Source: Abyssicoccus albus (GTDB lineage Bacteria > Bacillota > Bacilli > Staphylococcales > Abyssicoccaceae). Taken from it: a stretch of 64,000 nt of DNA. The notes under the pieces were generated by a model. That model ran no database searches, was not told where the DNA came from, and worked only from the letters and a program-made list of their open reading frames with translations. The stretch is from positions 329,033 to 393,032 of the forward strand of contig NZ_RKRK01000003.1 in assembly GCF_003815035.1 (NCBI RefSeq), in the 5' to 3' direction. The translations under genes were made by a program, and so were the position numbers. Below, in pieces: positions 1 through 14,028 of this stretch (positions are counted from its first letter, which is position 1; each line of letters opens with the position of its first letter).

Positions 1-1645
1 CAACGGTTTGTATAATTTCTGAACGTCTCATATAAGTTTTTAAGTCATCTTTTAAGAATTCTTGACATAATATCGTATCTGCCCCATGACTTCTTAAATA
101 ACTTGCTGCATCGAATGTTCTAGATCCCGTTCTTAACGTAAAGTTACGCGTATCAACGATAATACCGGCAAGCATTACTGTCGCTTCGAGACGTGAAATT
201 TTCTTATCTTTCGGTTGATACTCAAACAATTCAGTGACAAGTTCTGCAGTCGAACTTGCATAAGGCTCCATATATACGAGCAATGGATTGTCAATAAACT
301 CTTCACCACGTCTATGATGATCAATGACTACTTTACGCTTCGCTTTTTTCAACAATTTCGGATCTATCACCATGTCAGGTTTATGCGTATCGACGATGAC
401 TAATGTTGTACGATCATTGATGAGCTGGCTCGCTCTATCACTCGTAATAAATTGTGAGCTTAACTCTTCTTTTTCATTAATCTCCTCCATAACCCGAGAT
501 AATGTCGCATCAATATCTTCATCATTTAATACGATATACGAATCTAAATCATTCAACCTTGCGATTCTGCTAACACCAATCGCTGCACCAATCGCATCCA
601 TATCAGGGCCTTTATGTCCCATAATTAACACGTTATCTCCTTCAAGCAATATATCTCGTAATGCGTGAGATACGACTCGAGCTTTGACACGCGTTCGCTT
701 CTCCATTGGGTCTGTCTTACCCCCATAGAATCTAATATTACCGTTATCATTTTTGATCGCAACTTGGTCACCACCTCGACCAAGTGCCAAATCAAGTGCT
801 GATTGACTAAGTTCTCCTAATCGAACCAAGTCTGTCGTTCCTTCACCAATTCCGATGGATAATGTCACTTGGTTATTCCAAGTCGTCTGCTCTCGAATAA
901 TATCTAAAATATTAAATTTTACATGTTCAATATCTTTTAATCTGAGTGCATTTAATACAAGTAAGAAACGATCATTAGAAAATCGCTTTACATACGTATT
1001 ATTCTCACTCGCCCATCGATTGATTTCATTCGTCACGCGACTATTCAACTGTGACCGCTCTGAATCACTCATATTGTGTGTGACATCATCGTAGTTATCC
1101 AAAAACAACGTCCCGATGATCGGCATATGATGTTCTAATTGCTCACTTAAATTAAATTCATTCGTACGATCAAATATATATAACGCGAATTCATCCGTTG
1201 ATTGTATAATTTCAAAATTGTGCTCACCGTAATTAACATCTACTCTACGGTCTTCTGATAGTTTTAATTTTGAATTAATATTTGTGAAGACTTCATTAAT
1301 ATCATGATTTAAGTATTCTTCATTCAAATATGATTTCATAAAATCATTCATCCAATAAATTTTCTGATCTTTTGATAAAAGTATTAATCCAAACGGTAAA
1401 TGGCTAATGGCATAGTTATGATGCTCTTCAACTTTAGTATGAATATGCTGTATCGCTTGCTCATTGCTTTGCAATTGCTTAAACATGACAAACGCTAAAG
1501 TCAAAATAAGCAATATTCCAACGATTAAAATAATGAGTCCGTAATAAAAATGCTTCGATACGATATACCCACATAAAAACAATATGAATATACTCAAGAC
1601 GATAAACGGAACCGTTAGGACTTTCTTAGAATAAATTGGGTTCAT
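1..1645 (-). CDS. gdpP: Cyclic-di-AMP phosphodiesterase GdpP (3' end cut by window edge)
   Basis: Membrane-bound phosphodiesterase that hydrolyses c-di-AMP. I translated it from the minus strand because it runs off the window: 548 codons are present and the C-terminus is missing (the family is about 655 aa). The start is ATG at 1645, preceded by AGAGGTG. Two N-terminal membrane helices (about residues 7-55) are followed by a PAS-like segment, a degenerate GGDEF-like segment and a DHH domain with GHKGPDMDAIGAA, VDTHKPD and VIDHHRR. It lies 9 nt after yybS on the same strand, the usual yybS-gdpP pairing in Firmicutes. No frameshift is seen in the visible part. Confidence 0.95.
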   Translation of the reverse strand, partial: MNPIYSKKVLTVPFIVLSIFILFLCGYIVSKHFYYGLIILIVGILLILTLAFVMFKQLQSNEQAIQHIHTKVEEHHNYAISHLPFGLILLSKDQKIYWMNDFMKSYLNEEYLNHDINEVFTNINSKLKLSEDRRVDVNYGEHNFEIIQSTDEFALYIFDRTNEFNLSEQLEHHMPIIGTLFLDNYDDVTHNMSDSERSQLNSRVTNEINRWASENNTYVKRFSNDRFLLVLNALRLKDIEHVKFNILDIIREQTTWNNQVTLSIGIGEGTTDLVRLGELSQSALDLALGRGGDQVAIKNDNGNIRFYGGKTDPMEKRTRVKARVVSHALRDILLEGDNVLIMGHKGPDMDAIGAAIGVSRIARLNDLDSYIVLNDEDIDATLSRVMEEINEKEELSSQFITSDRASQLINDRTTLVIVDTHKPDMVIDPKLLKKAKRKVVIDHHRRGEEFIDNPLLVYMEPYASSTAELVTELFEYQPKDKKISRLEATVMLAGIIVDTRNFTLRTGSRTFDAASYLRSHGADTILCQEFLKDDLKTYMRRSEIIQTV

Positions 1646-1654
1646 TGTTTTAAG

Positions 1655-2578
1655 TCACCTCTTAGATTTGACAATCATTTCTTTTAGCTTAAATAACAAG
1701 TCAATTAAACCGATTAACATAGTAATTGGGTTAAACAGTAACGCGATCACTACGACTATCCCGGTAATAATATGTGGAATTTTCTTATAGGCGAAAAAGA
1801 ATACAATGACTGTAATCCCTTGAACTATCATAAACCATTCTACCATATTGATACTATTAGTGACTACACTATAGAAACTTCCTTGATGATCTTCATTCAT
1901 GATATTCATTAGCATTAGAACTAAATAGATATACGCTAAAGATTTAGAGAAATTCCATGCCCATATTGGCTTCATCTTCGGTACAATCACTCCGTGTTTC
2001 TTTGCAATGACAAAACCAATCATATTAGAAATCCAAAACAGTATAATACCACCAAAAATAATGTAACTCGGTATACTAACATATAACATATTGATTGCGT
2101 CTAATTGAACATCAACCACTGCATCTGGGATTGCCATACCCATCTTTTCATATTGCTCTAACGCATCATAATATGAATGATGTAATGTTTCAAATAACTG
2201 ATCAAATAGAGGGATTTCTTTAAACCCTTGCAAAATTAAAATAAACATAAGAACATATGCACCAAATAAGCTACCTGATGCAAGTGTAATTTTTTCAAAT
2301 GATTCTCTCTTTTGAATCAATCGATGAATAAATAATATACTAAACATCGTTGCAGCAAATATAATAAAGACATATGGACTAAAAAATAAGTATAAAATAA
2401 TAAATAGCATCATAGAAGTATAATAATAGCTAATGACATTTCTATTAATATACATTAACCCGATACCAACCATAATCGGTATGAATAAAAATGAAATGAT
2501 TGGAACAAACATAATTAATAATATAAAAAATGTAACTGCTCCTATAAATTTAATATGGTCTAATGCACTTGTTTTCAC
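1655..2578 (-). CDS. yybS: YybS family DUF2232 membrane protein
   Basis: Integral membrane protein of unknown function, about 307 aa with many hydrophobic helices, lying directly upstream of gdpP as in staphylococci and bacilli. The open frame extends to a TTG at 2596, but a strong GAAGGAAGG ribosome site ends about 6 nt before a GTG at 2578, so I take GTG as the start. That start codon lies inside a palindrome resembling parS (2571-2586). The C-terminus is basic (KSKR). It is probably cotranscribed with gdpP; any role in c-di-AMP signalling would be inferred only from position. Confidence 0.85.
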   Translation of the reverse strand: MKTSALDHIKFIGAVTFFILLIMFVPIISFLFIPIMVGIGLMYINRNVISYYYTSMMLFIILYLFFSPYVFIIFAATMFSILFIHRLIQKRESFEKITLASGSLFGAYVLMFILILQGFKEIPLFDQLFETLHHSYYDALEQYEKMGMAIPDAVVDVQLDAINMLYVSIPSYIIFGGIILFWISNMIGFVIAKKHGVIVPKMKPIWAWNFSKSLAYIYLVLMLMNIMNEDHQGSFYSVVTNSINMVEWFMIVQGITVIVFFFAYKKIPHIITGIVVVIALLFNPITMLIGLIDLLFKLKEMIVKSKR

Positions 2579-2586
2579 GTGAAACC
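2571..2586. other. Degenerate parS-like site at yybS start
   Basis: GTTTTCACGTGAAACC matches 13 of 16 positions of the Firmicutes parS consensus TGTTTCACGTGAAACA; the central 11 bases TTTCACGTGAAA-core is intact on both arms apart from the outer positions. It overlaps the GTG start and ribosome-binding region of yybS, so ParB binding could affect its expression. It is the weakest of the six sites and lies farthest to the left. Confidence 0.4.
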
Positions 2587-2661
2587 TTCCTTCCAATGTA
2601 AATTACACAATACTACTATTCTATATGTAATAGGTTCAAACCTCAAACAAATAGAATTAAA

Positions 2662-2694
2662 AGCTCTTAAATGGACATCATCCAATTAAGAGCT
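2662..2694 (-). terminator. Terminator after serS
   Basis: AGCTCTTAA pairs with TTAAGAGCT, with an inner TGGA/TCCA stem. On the minus strand it is followed by TTTTAATT. It lies 26 nt past the serS stop codon. Confidence 0.75.
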
Positions 2695-2719
2695 TAATAG
2701 ATTATCGTATTATTGTTCG

Positions 2720-4240
<1,521 letters not shown>

Positions 4241-4311
4241 TATTTAAATTTGACAATATATTAACATACAAGAATGTAACTGACAACTAATTCACTATAA
4301 TTTTAATTGAT

Positions 4312-5013
4312 TTATTCACTCGCTTCAATATCTTGCAACATTTCTGGATCATTTAAATCCGTTGAGAAATACTCATCTGTATTTGGCATTTTCATCAGAA
4401 AGTCTTGTTGTAAAGCTAACTCAACTTTAACATCTTCAATTTCATAATCAAATACATGGCCACCTTTTTTTAAATCATGGCTCAAGAAATGTACATGGTA
4501 TCCTCCTACACCAATACCTTGTATGAAATGAGGTGTATAAAATCCAAATAATGTCCCTTCAGTTGATTCAAAATCAAAATATCCTTGCTCTTTAACCGCA
4601 TCGACTAATTTAGGATACGGTTGTTGTTGTTTCTTTGCAGATCTTGCATTAATGACTTTAAACTTACCAGTAATTTTCGCACCATGGAAATGGTTCTCCC
4701 CATTAATTTCCTTAGTCATTATTTCATCTAATTGAGATTTATTGTAACTACCTTTTAAATTAAAAGTTTTAGTTGGTTGGAAATCCATGACGCTTGCATA
4801 AGGTGACATCTCATCTTCTGAAACTTCTCGGACTAACCCTGTACTTTCAATTACATATGGTTTACCTTCCAATATTATAAGTTCACCATTCAAACCTTCC
4901 AATGTACCTATACCATGATCACCAGATTCAATAATGTTTTTTATCGGGAATGCACCTTCAAAACGACCTCCTACGAGTGCTCCCATTGTAGAAAATTGTG
5001 TAACCTTATTCAT
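4312..5013 (-). CDS. alsD: Alpha-acetolactate decarboxylase
   Basis: Converts 2-acetolactate to acetoin and CO2, the second step of the acetoin branch that removes excess pyruvate without acidifying the cell. It is 233 aa, typical of the family (also called BudA). The C-terminal half has the metal-binding HxH motif in GVGGYHVHFLSHD (about residues 170-182) and an upstream FxxFTP-like TLFGFYTPHF segment. Start ATG at 5013 follows AGGAGGGATTTT. It lies 10 nt after alsS in the same operon. No promoter is needed between them. Confidence 0.93.
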   Translation of the reverse strand: MNKVTQFSTMGALVGGRFEGAFPIKNIIESGDHGIGTLEGLNGELIILEGKPYVIESTGLVREVSEDEMSPYASVMDFQPTKTFNLKGSYNKSQLDEIMTKEINGENHFHGAKITGKFKVINARSAKKQQQPYPKLVDAVKEQGYFDFESTEGTLFGFYTPHFIQGIGVGGYHVHFLSHDLKKGGHVFDYEIEDVKVELALQQDFLMKMPNTDEYFSTDLNDPEMLQDIEASE

Positions 5014-5023
5014 AAAATCCCTC

Positions 5024-6691
5024 CTAATTTGTAGAGTCAGGTAATAAATCAGCCATCAATTCAGCATTATTACTATAATCTACTGGAATATCAACCACTA
5101 CAGGACCTTCTTCATTTAATGCTTTCTTCAATACATCTTCTAACTCTTTTGAATGATTTACTCTATATCCTTTAGCGCCCATTGACTCGGCATATTTTAC
5201 AAAGTCCACTGGACCCAATTCAACAGCTGCATTTTTACCATACTTATCAACTTGTTGGAATTTAACCATATCATAATAACCATCATTCCATATTAGCTGT
5301 ACGATTGGTGCTTTTAGTCTGACAGCAGTCTCTAACTCTTGACCAGAGAATAGAAATCCACCATCACCAGCCATTGAGACAACTTTTTTACCAGGTCTTA
5401 CTACAGAAGCTGCAATTGCCCACGGTAGCGCAACACCCAGTGTTTGCATACCATTTGAAAATAGTAGATGTCGTGGGGAATAACTTCTAAAGTAACGTGC
5501 CATATAAATATATAGCGAACCCACATCAACTGTAACTGTTGTTTCATCATCAATTAGTTCTTGTACTGTCTTTATTATATGTTTAGGGTTAACGCGCTCT
5601 GACTCTAAAATATCAGCTGGTAACTCATACTTATCATGTATGAGCTGAGTAATACGAGATAATAATGCTTTACCATCATTATCGATTTCAACATCTCCAA
5701 CATCGAGCTTCTCATCTAAGCGTTGAATCGTTAAAGCGGTATTTCCAATAAGTTCAGTCATTGGTGAATAATGATTATCTATATCACTTTGTACTTCATC
5801 GATATGAATAATGTTTTTATCATTTTCTTTATTCCAAATAACTGGATCATATTCTATCGGGTCATATCCAACCGTAATTATTAAGTCTGAATGCTTTAAT
5901 AATTCGTCTCCTGGTTGATTTCTAAATAACCCGATACGACCGTAAAAGTGTTCTTCAAGTTCACGTGAAATAATCCCTGATCCTTGGAAAGTTTCAACGA
6001 CGGGGATAGGATTATTTGTCATAAACTTTCGAATTGCTTCTGTATTTTGTTCAGAAGAAGCCCTCATCCCAAGTAAGAATACTGGCAACTTAGCATTTTT
6101 CACTTTTTGGGCCAATGTATCAATTTCATAAGATGGAGCTGGACCAAGAATAGGTGGTTCTTTAACTGTCAATGCATCAACATCAAGATTAGTTGATGAG
6201 ATAATATCTTGAGGAATACTGACAAAAGCTGCTCCTTTACGGCCTTCAACACTTGCCCGAAATGCATTCGTTACTGCTTCAGATATGCTGTTTGGTGATT
6301 GAACTTCAACAGAATGCTTCGTAATGTGACTCATCAACCCTGCATTATCTAATGATTGATGCGTTCTCTTAAGACTATCTTCTTGTTTCACATTACCACC
6401 AATCGCAACAACGGGATCACTTTCTGAATTAGCTGTAACAAGTCCAGTTGCTAAGTTCGTTATCCCAGGTCCACTTGTAACAAGCACAACACCCGGTTTT
6501 CCAGTAATTCGTCCAATACCTTGTGCAATGAACGTCGCATTTTGTTCATGTCGTGTCACGACTACTTCCGGACCTCTTTCTTCTAAAACATCAAATGCTT
6601 TGTCTATTTTCGCTCCGGGTACACCGAATACATGTGTAACCCCGTGATTTATTAGCGTATCTACAAATAAATCTCCACCAGTTTTACTCAT
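5024..6691 (-). CDS. alsS: Catabolic acetolactate synthase
   Basis: Thiamine-diphosphate enzyme condensing two pyruvates into 2-acetolactate. It is 555 aa with three domains: an N-terminal PYR domain containing the catalytic Glu49 (RHEQNATF), a central TPP-enzyme domain, and a C-terminal TPP-binding domain with GDGGFLFSG followed by the ND motif (WNDGYYDM). Absence of an ilvN-type regulatory subunit and coupling to alsD point to the catabolic AlsS rather than biosynthetic IlvB. ATG at 6691 follows AAAGGGGATTATATA. The gene sits between serS and gyrA; no LysR-type AlsR gene is adjacent. Confidence 0.93.
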   Translation of the reverse strand: MSKTGGDLFVDTLINHGVTHVFGVPGAKIDKAFDVLEERGPEVVVTRHEQNATFIAQGIGRITGKPGVVLVTSGPGITNLATGLVTANSESDPVVAIGGNVKQEDSLKRTHQSLDNAGLMSHITKHSVEVQSPNSISEAVTNAFRASVEGRKGAAFVSIPQDIISSTNLDVDALTVKEPPILGPAPSYEIDTLAQKVKNAKLPVFLLGMRASSEQNTEAIRKFMTNNPIPVVETFQGSGIISRELEEHFYGRIGLFRNQPGDELLKHSDLIITVGYDPIEYDPVIWNKENDKNIIHIDEVQSDIDNHYSPMTELIGNTALTIQRLDEKLDVGDVEIDNDGKALLSRITQLIHDKYELPADILESERVNPKHIIKTVQELIDDETTVTVDVGSLYIYMARYFRSYSPRHLLFSNGMQTLGVALPWAIAASVVRPGKKVVSMAGDGGFLFSGQELETAVRLKAPIVQLIWNDGYYDMVKFQQVDKYGKNAAVELGPVDFVKYAESMGAKGYRVNHSKELEDVLKKALNEEGPVVVDIPVDYSNNAELMADLLPDSTN

Positions 6692-6780
6692 TATATAATC
6701 CCCTTTACTTAAATATTTATTACTCCTACTATGTTAATATGATTAAAATATTCCTTCAACTTTTTTGTTTATAAAAAAAG

Positions 6781-6806
6781 GATAAAACCATAAAAATGGT
6801 TTTATC
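6781..6806 (-). terminator. Terminator after gyrA
   Basis: GATAAAACCAT / ATGGTTTTATC stem with an AAAA loop, followed on the minus strand by CCTTTTTTT. It ends the gyrB-gyrA transcript 7 nt past gyrA and separates it from alsS. Confidence 0.85.
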
Positions 6807-6812
6807 TTAATG

Positions 6813-9323
6813 TTATGTTTCATGTGAAACAATTGTTGATTCATCATCTTCTTCATTATTGCTTTCGTCTTCATCATCTTCATCTGATTCAATCAATTTG
6901 GCATATGTTGCAACTTTTTGGTCTTCACCAAGTTTAATTAATCTTACACCTTGTGTTGCACGACCAGTTTGAGAAATGTCTTCGACGTGCAATCTAATAA
7001 TCACACCTTGATCGGTCACAATGATTAACTCTTCTTCTCCAGTAACCGTTGTGACTCTTACGATAGGTCCGTTTTTGTCCGTAATGTTAGCCGTTTTAAT
7101 TCCTTTACCACCACGATTTGAGAGTCTATATTCACTTTCATGTGTTCGTTTTCCATAACCTTTTTCTGTTACAATCAATATTTCTTCATTCGAATTAGGC
7201 CTTAATATATCCAATCCAACGACTTCATCACCTTCACGAAGTGAGATTCCTTTAACTCCAGTTGCTGTTCGGCTAATTGGTCTCAGCTGATCTTCTTTAA
7301 ATCTAATTAATGATGCATTTTTTGTCCCAAGTATAATCTCTTGATTTCCTGTTGTATGCCTTACTGCAATTAATTCATCTTCTTCTCGAATGTTAATTGC
7401 AATCTTACCATTACGGTTAATTCGTGCATAATCATTTAAAGAAGAACGCTTCACAATACCATCTTTTGTTGCAAAGATTAAGTATTCATTATCTTCTTCT
7501 AAGTTTTCAATCGCAATCATCGTACTAATTGTTTCATCTTTATCAAGTTCTAAGACGTTAATGATCGGAATTCCTTTTGATTGTCTAGACAGTTCAGGTA
7601 TTTCATAACCTTTGATTTTGTATACTCTTCCTTTATTCGTAAAGAATAATAGATGACTATGAGTATTCATTGTCACAAGTTGAGAAACAAAGTCTTCATC
7701 TGCAGTATTCATACCTTGAATACCACGGCCGCCACGGTTTTGTGAACGATATGTTGAAGACGATAATCGCTTAATATAGTTATTATGACTTAATGTGACA
7801 ACAATCGTATCTTCTGGTATTAAATCTTCATCTTCAATTAAGTTAGTATCACCAAACGTAATCTCAGTTCTACGTTCATCACCGAATTTATTTTTGATCT
7901 CTAATAATTCTTCTCTAATAATTTCTAAAATACGCTCACTATCCTCTAAAATGGCTCTTAACTCTTTAATACGCTCCATTAACTGTTGATATTCATCTTC
8001 AATTTTGTCACGTTCTAACCCAGTTAAACGACGTAACCGCATATCTAAAATTGCTTGTGCTTGTCTATCACTTAAGCTAAATTCGTTAATCAAGCCATTC
8101 TTTGCTTCTTCATCTGTCTCAGATCCACGGATTAATTTAATAATTTCATCAATATGATCTAGTGCGATACGAAGACCTTCTAAAATATGGGCACGATCTT
8201 CTGCTTTCTTTAATTCAAACTTCGTACGTCGATAAATGACTTGTTTTTGATGCTCTAAGTAATGAAATAGTATTTCCTTTAAATTTAATACTTGAGGTTG
8301 ACCATTCACAAGGGCGAGCATATTCATTCCAAAGTTCGTTTGTAATGGTGTTTGTTTGTATAAGTTATTCAACACAACATTGGCATTCACATCTCGTCTT
8401 AACTCGATAACAATTCTTACTCCGACTTTATGCGATGTTTCATCTCGTAAATCTGTAATACCGTCAATTTTTTTATCTCGTGCAAGTTCTGCAATTTTTT
8501 CAACGAGACGTGCTTTATTGACTTGGTACGGAATTTCAGTAATGACAATACGACTTTTTCCATTCGATTGTTCTTCAATGTCCGTTTTTGCTCTCATAAT
8601 GACAGAGCCACGTCCAGTTTCATATGCTTTCTTAATACCAGATTTTCCAAGAATAAGACCACTCGTTGGAAAGTCAGGACCTTGAATATCTTCCATCAAT
8701 TCTTGAATTGTAATATCAGGATTTTTCGATAAGCTAATTACACCATCAATCACTTCATTTAAGTTATGTGGTGGGATATTTGTTGCCATACCAACCGCGA
8801 TACCACTCGCACCATTGACTAATAGATTTGGGAATCTTGCCGGTAGAACAGACGGCTCTCTTTCATTTCCATCATAGTTATCTTCGAAATCAATCGTATC
8901 CTTGTTAATATCACGCATTAATTCCATCGCAATTTTACTCATGCGTGCTTCTGTATAACGTTGTGCCGCTGCTTCATCGCCATCCATTGACCCGAAGTTT
9001 CCTTGGCCATCAATTAACATATATCGGTAACTGAAAAATTGAGCCATTCTCACCATCGCATCATAAATCGATGAATCTCCGTGAGGGTGAAATTTACCCA
9101 TTACATCCCCAACAATTCTTGCAGATTTCTTATAAGCCTTATCTGCTGTCATTCCATTATCATGCATACTATATAGTATTCTACGATGTACTGGTTTCAA
9201 TCCATCACGCACATCCGGCAATGCACGAGATACGATAACACTCATGGCATAATCCAAAAACGATTGTTTCATTTCTTTAGAAATATTAATATTCGAACGT
9301 TGTTCATTCGGTGTATTATCCAT
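6813..9323 (-). CDS. gyrA: DNA gyrase subunit A
   Basis: Breakage-reunion subunit of gyrase, which introduces negative supercoils. It is 836 aa; ATG at 9323 follows AAGGAGGTATGATGG. The catalytic Tyr123 lies in QRYTEARM. The quinolone-resistance region reads [12 protein letters not shown], giving Ser84, Ser85 and Asp88, so the usual resistance substitution at Ser84 is absent. Position 96 is Phe in AQFFSYRY where relatives I remember have Asp. The C-terminal beta-pinwheel contains a GyrA box ([10 protein letters not shown]). It ends in an acidic tail whose last codons lie in a parS-like site. It lies 21 nt after gyrB. Confidence 0.98.
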   Translation of the reverse strand: MDNTPNEQRSNINISKEMKQSFLDYAMSVIVSRALPDVRDGLKPVHRRILYSMHDNGMTADKAYKKSARIVGDVMGKFHPHGDSSIYDAMVRMAQFFSYRYMLIDGQGNFGSMDGDEAAAQRYTEARMSKIAMELMRDINKDTIDFEDNYDGNEREPSVLPARFPNLLVNGASGIAVGMATNIPPHNLNEVIDGVISLSKNPDITIQELMEDIQGPDFPTSGLILGKSGIKKAYETGRGSVIMRAKTDIEEQSNGKSRIVITEIPYQVNKARLVEKIAELARDKKIDGITDLRDETSHKVGVRIVIELRRDVNANVVLNNLYKQTPLQTNFGMNMLALVNGQPQVLNLKEILFHYLEHQKQVIYRRTKFELKKAEDRAHILEGLRIALDHIDEIIKLIRGSETDEEAKNGLINEFSLSDRQAQAILDMRLRRLTGLERDKIEDEYQQLMERIKELRAILEDSERILEIIREELLEIKNKFGDERRTEITFGDTNLIEDEDLIPEDTIVVTLSHNNYIKRLSSSTYRSQNRGGRGIQGMNTADEDFVSQLVTMNTHSHLLFFTNKGRVYKIKGYEIPELSRQSKGIPIINVLELDKDETISTMIAIENLEEDNEYLIFATKDGIVKRSSLNDYARINRNGKIAINIREEDELIAVRHTTGNQEIILGTKNASLIRFKEDQLRPISRTATGVKGISLREGDEVVGLDILRPNSNEEILIVTEKGYGKRTHESEYRLSNRGGKGIKTANITDKNGPIVRVTTVTGEEELIIVTDQGVIIRLHVEDISQTGRATQGVRLIKLGEDQKVATYAKLIESDEDDEDESNNEEDDESTIVSHET
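6816..6831. other. parS-like site in gyrA 3' end
   Basis: TGTTTCATGTGAAACA matches 15 of 16 positions of the Firmicutes parS consensus. It encodes the last residues of GyrA (VSHET), so the site is embedded in coding sequence. It is one of six such sites in the window. Confidence 0.8.
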
Positions 9324-9344
9324 CCATCATACCTCCTTAATCGA

Positions 9345-12383
<3,039 letters not shown>

Positions 12384-12387
<4 letters not shown>

Positions 12388-12605
12388 GCGTCTTGTTCGT
12401 ATTGAATTTGATAAGTTCCAACATCTTCGATTGTGACAACATCTAAATGATTTAATTTTTTACCGCGACGATGCTCTCTTTCACCATTCAATAGCACTTC
12501 ATAATCCGCTAAAAAATATTTAGCATGTCCACCTGTATCAATAATTCCTTCATATTTCAGGAATTGACCTAATGTCATAAAGTCAGGTAAATGAACGATT
12601 TCCAT
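12384..12605 (-). CDS. yaaA: S4-domain RNA-binding protein YaaA
   Basis: Small 73-aa protein with an S4-type RNA-binding fold (FLKYEGIIDTGGHAKYFLADYEVLLNGE), conserved between dnaN and recF in Firmicutes and thought to act in 50S ribosome assembly (the YaaA/RlbA group). ATG at 12605 follows GAGGTGAGATC. It overlaps recF by 4 nt. It is separated from dnaN by a terminator-like hairpin, so yaaA-recF-gyrBA may have its own promoter or depend on read-through. Confidence 0.92.
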
Positions 12606-12668
12606 GATCTCACCTCACTAATATGTTACTTATTCATTATACTATTAATTGTGAATAAATGCATTAAA

Positions 12669-12705
12669 TAAAGGGCTTAGGAATGATTTTCCTTAAGCCC
12701 TTTAT
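12669..12705 (-). terminator. Terminator-like hairpin after dnaN
   Basis: AAAGGGCTTAGGAA pairs with TTCCTTAAGCCCTTT around a short loop, 18 nt past the dnaN stop, with TATTTAATGC following on the minus strand. The T-run is short, so partial read-through into yaaA-recF is likely. Confidence 0.7.
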
Positions 12706-12722
12706 ATGCTTCATATATGAGA

Positions 12723-13853
12723 TTAATATGATCTAATTGGTAAAATTAATTGTTTTAAATCATCAGTCGATTGAGGTTTGATAATAAATGGTTTCATTGT
12801 ACCAGAGAATTCAATAACGACATGATCATCATCAACAGATTTTAATGCATCCATCATATATTTTGAATTGAAATTTAATTTGATTTCTTCACCATCAATT
12901 GAATTGACATCAACCGTTTCTTTAGTCTCTCCTACTTCAGGTGAATTTGCACTAATTTCAACGATTTGATCTTTAACAGAGATTTTAGTGACATGATTGC
13001 CTGCTTCTTTTGCTAATAGGCTAGCACGTTCTGTTGACTTTAATAATAAATCTTTATTGACGTCTATCTTAGTTTCATATTGATCAGGGAACAACCTTGA
13101 TGTATCTGGGTAATTTCCTTCAAGTAATCTTGAAATAAACTTTAACTCGTTGTATTCAAATAAAACTTGGTTGTTCGCAAATGAAATTTGAATCGGATCA
13201 TCATGTTCATCAATAACCTTACTTAATTCAACGAATGCTTTACCAGGAATGACATGCTTTAACTCAGGTAAAGATTGCTCAATAGTAACTTCACGATAAG
13301 CTAATCGGTGTGAATCTGTTGCTGTAAATTTTAATGTGTTACCTGATGTTTCAAATAAAACACCAGTCAATATTGGTCGCGTTTCTGATGATGACACAGC
13401 AAAGCTTGTTTGATTGATTATCTTCTTAAGTAAGCTAATTGGTAATTCAATCGATTCTTCTTTAGACACTTCTGGTAATAATGGATATTGATCAGGATCG
13501 ACTCCTGTCACATTAAATTCAGCACTTTTTGATTTAATAATCGCATGATTATTTTCTTTAGATTCAATCGTTACATCATCACCAGGTAATTTCCTAATAA
13601 TGTCTACAAAAAATTTACCAGGTAATACAATTGCACCTGGAGTAGTCACTTCAATGATTTGTTCTTCTTCATTTTGAGTTGGTATTGTAAGTTCTATAGA
13701 CATATCAGAATCACTACCAACGATTGTTAATTGTGAATTAGAGATTTCTAATTTAATTCCTGATAAAACAGGCATTGTATTGCGCGGTGAAATTACTTTT
13801 ATAGCATTGGTTAAATGTTCAAATAATAAAGAACGATCAATTGTAAATTTCAT
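12723..13853 (-). CDS. dnaN: DNA polymerase III sliding clamp (beta)
   Basis: Ring-shaped processivity clamp, 376 aa, with three repeated clamp domains; the N-terminal MKFTIDRSLLFEHLTNAIKVISPRNTMPVLSG and C-terminal LILPIRSY are typical. ATG at 13853 follows GAGGAGATTTTTC. It lies downstream of dnaA across a 175-bp spacer that holds the second half of the origin. DnaX, the clamp-loader subunit that places it on DNA, is encoded at 61.1 kb. Confidence 0.98.
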   Translation of the reverse strand: MKFTIDRSLLFEHLTNAIKVISPRNTMPVLSGIKLEISNSQLTIVGSDSDMSIELTIPTQNEEEQIIEVTTPGAIVLPGKFFVDIIRKLPGDDVTIESKENNHAIIKSKSAEFNVTGVDPDQYPLLPEVSKEESIELPISLLKKIINQTSFAVSSSETRPILTGVLFETSGNTLKFTATDSHRLAYREVTIEQSLPELKHVIPGKAFVELSKVIDEHDDPIQISFANNQVLFEYNELKFISRLLEGNYPDTSRLFPDQYETKIDVNKDLLLKSTERASLLAKEAGNHVTKISVKDQIVEISANSPEVGETKETVDVNSIDGEEIKLNFNSKYMMDALKSVDDDHVVIEFSGTMKPFIIKPQSTDDLKQLILPIRSY

Positions 13854-13860
13854 GAAAAAT

Positions 13861-14028
13861 CTCCTCTTCTATATATTATTTATTTTAATTATATTATATA
13901 TAAAAATCGTAGTAAAAGTAATAGGGCTTGTGGATTTGTGTAAAACTTTAAAATAATAGTAGATTTCTATACTTAAACGCTGTGGATAACATGTGACTAA
14001 AGATAAAAAAGTTATCCACAGTTATTTT
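13861..14028. other. oriC unwinding region between dnaA and dnaN
   Basis: Two perfect DnaA boxes (13981-13989, reverse; 14012-14020, forward) and a weaker one (13929-13937, TGTGGATTT) are followed by a short GC patch. Next come the triplets TAG-TAA-AAG-TAA at 13910-13921 of the plus strand, which read 3' to 5' as AAT-GAA-AAT-GAT, a DnaA-trio pattern. Beyond this is a nearly pure AT stretch (13871-13907). The order box, GC patch, trios, AT-rich DNA matches the basal unwinding system described in Bacillus subtilis. Confidence 0.85.
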
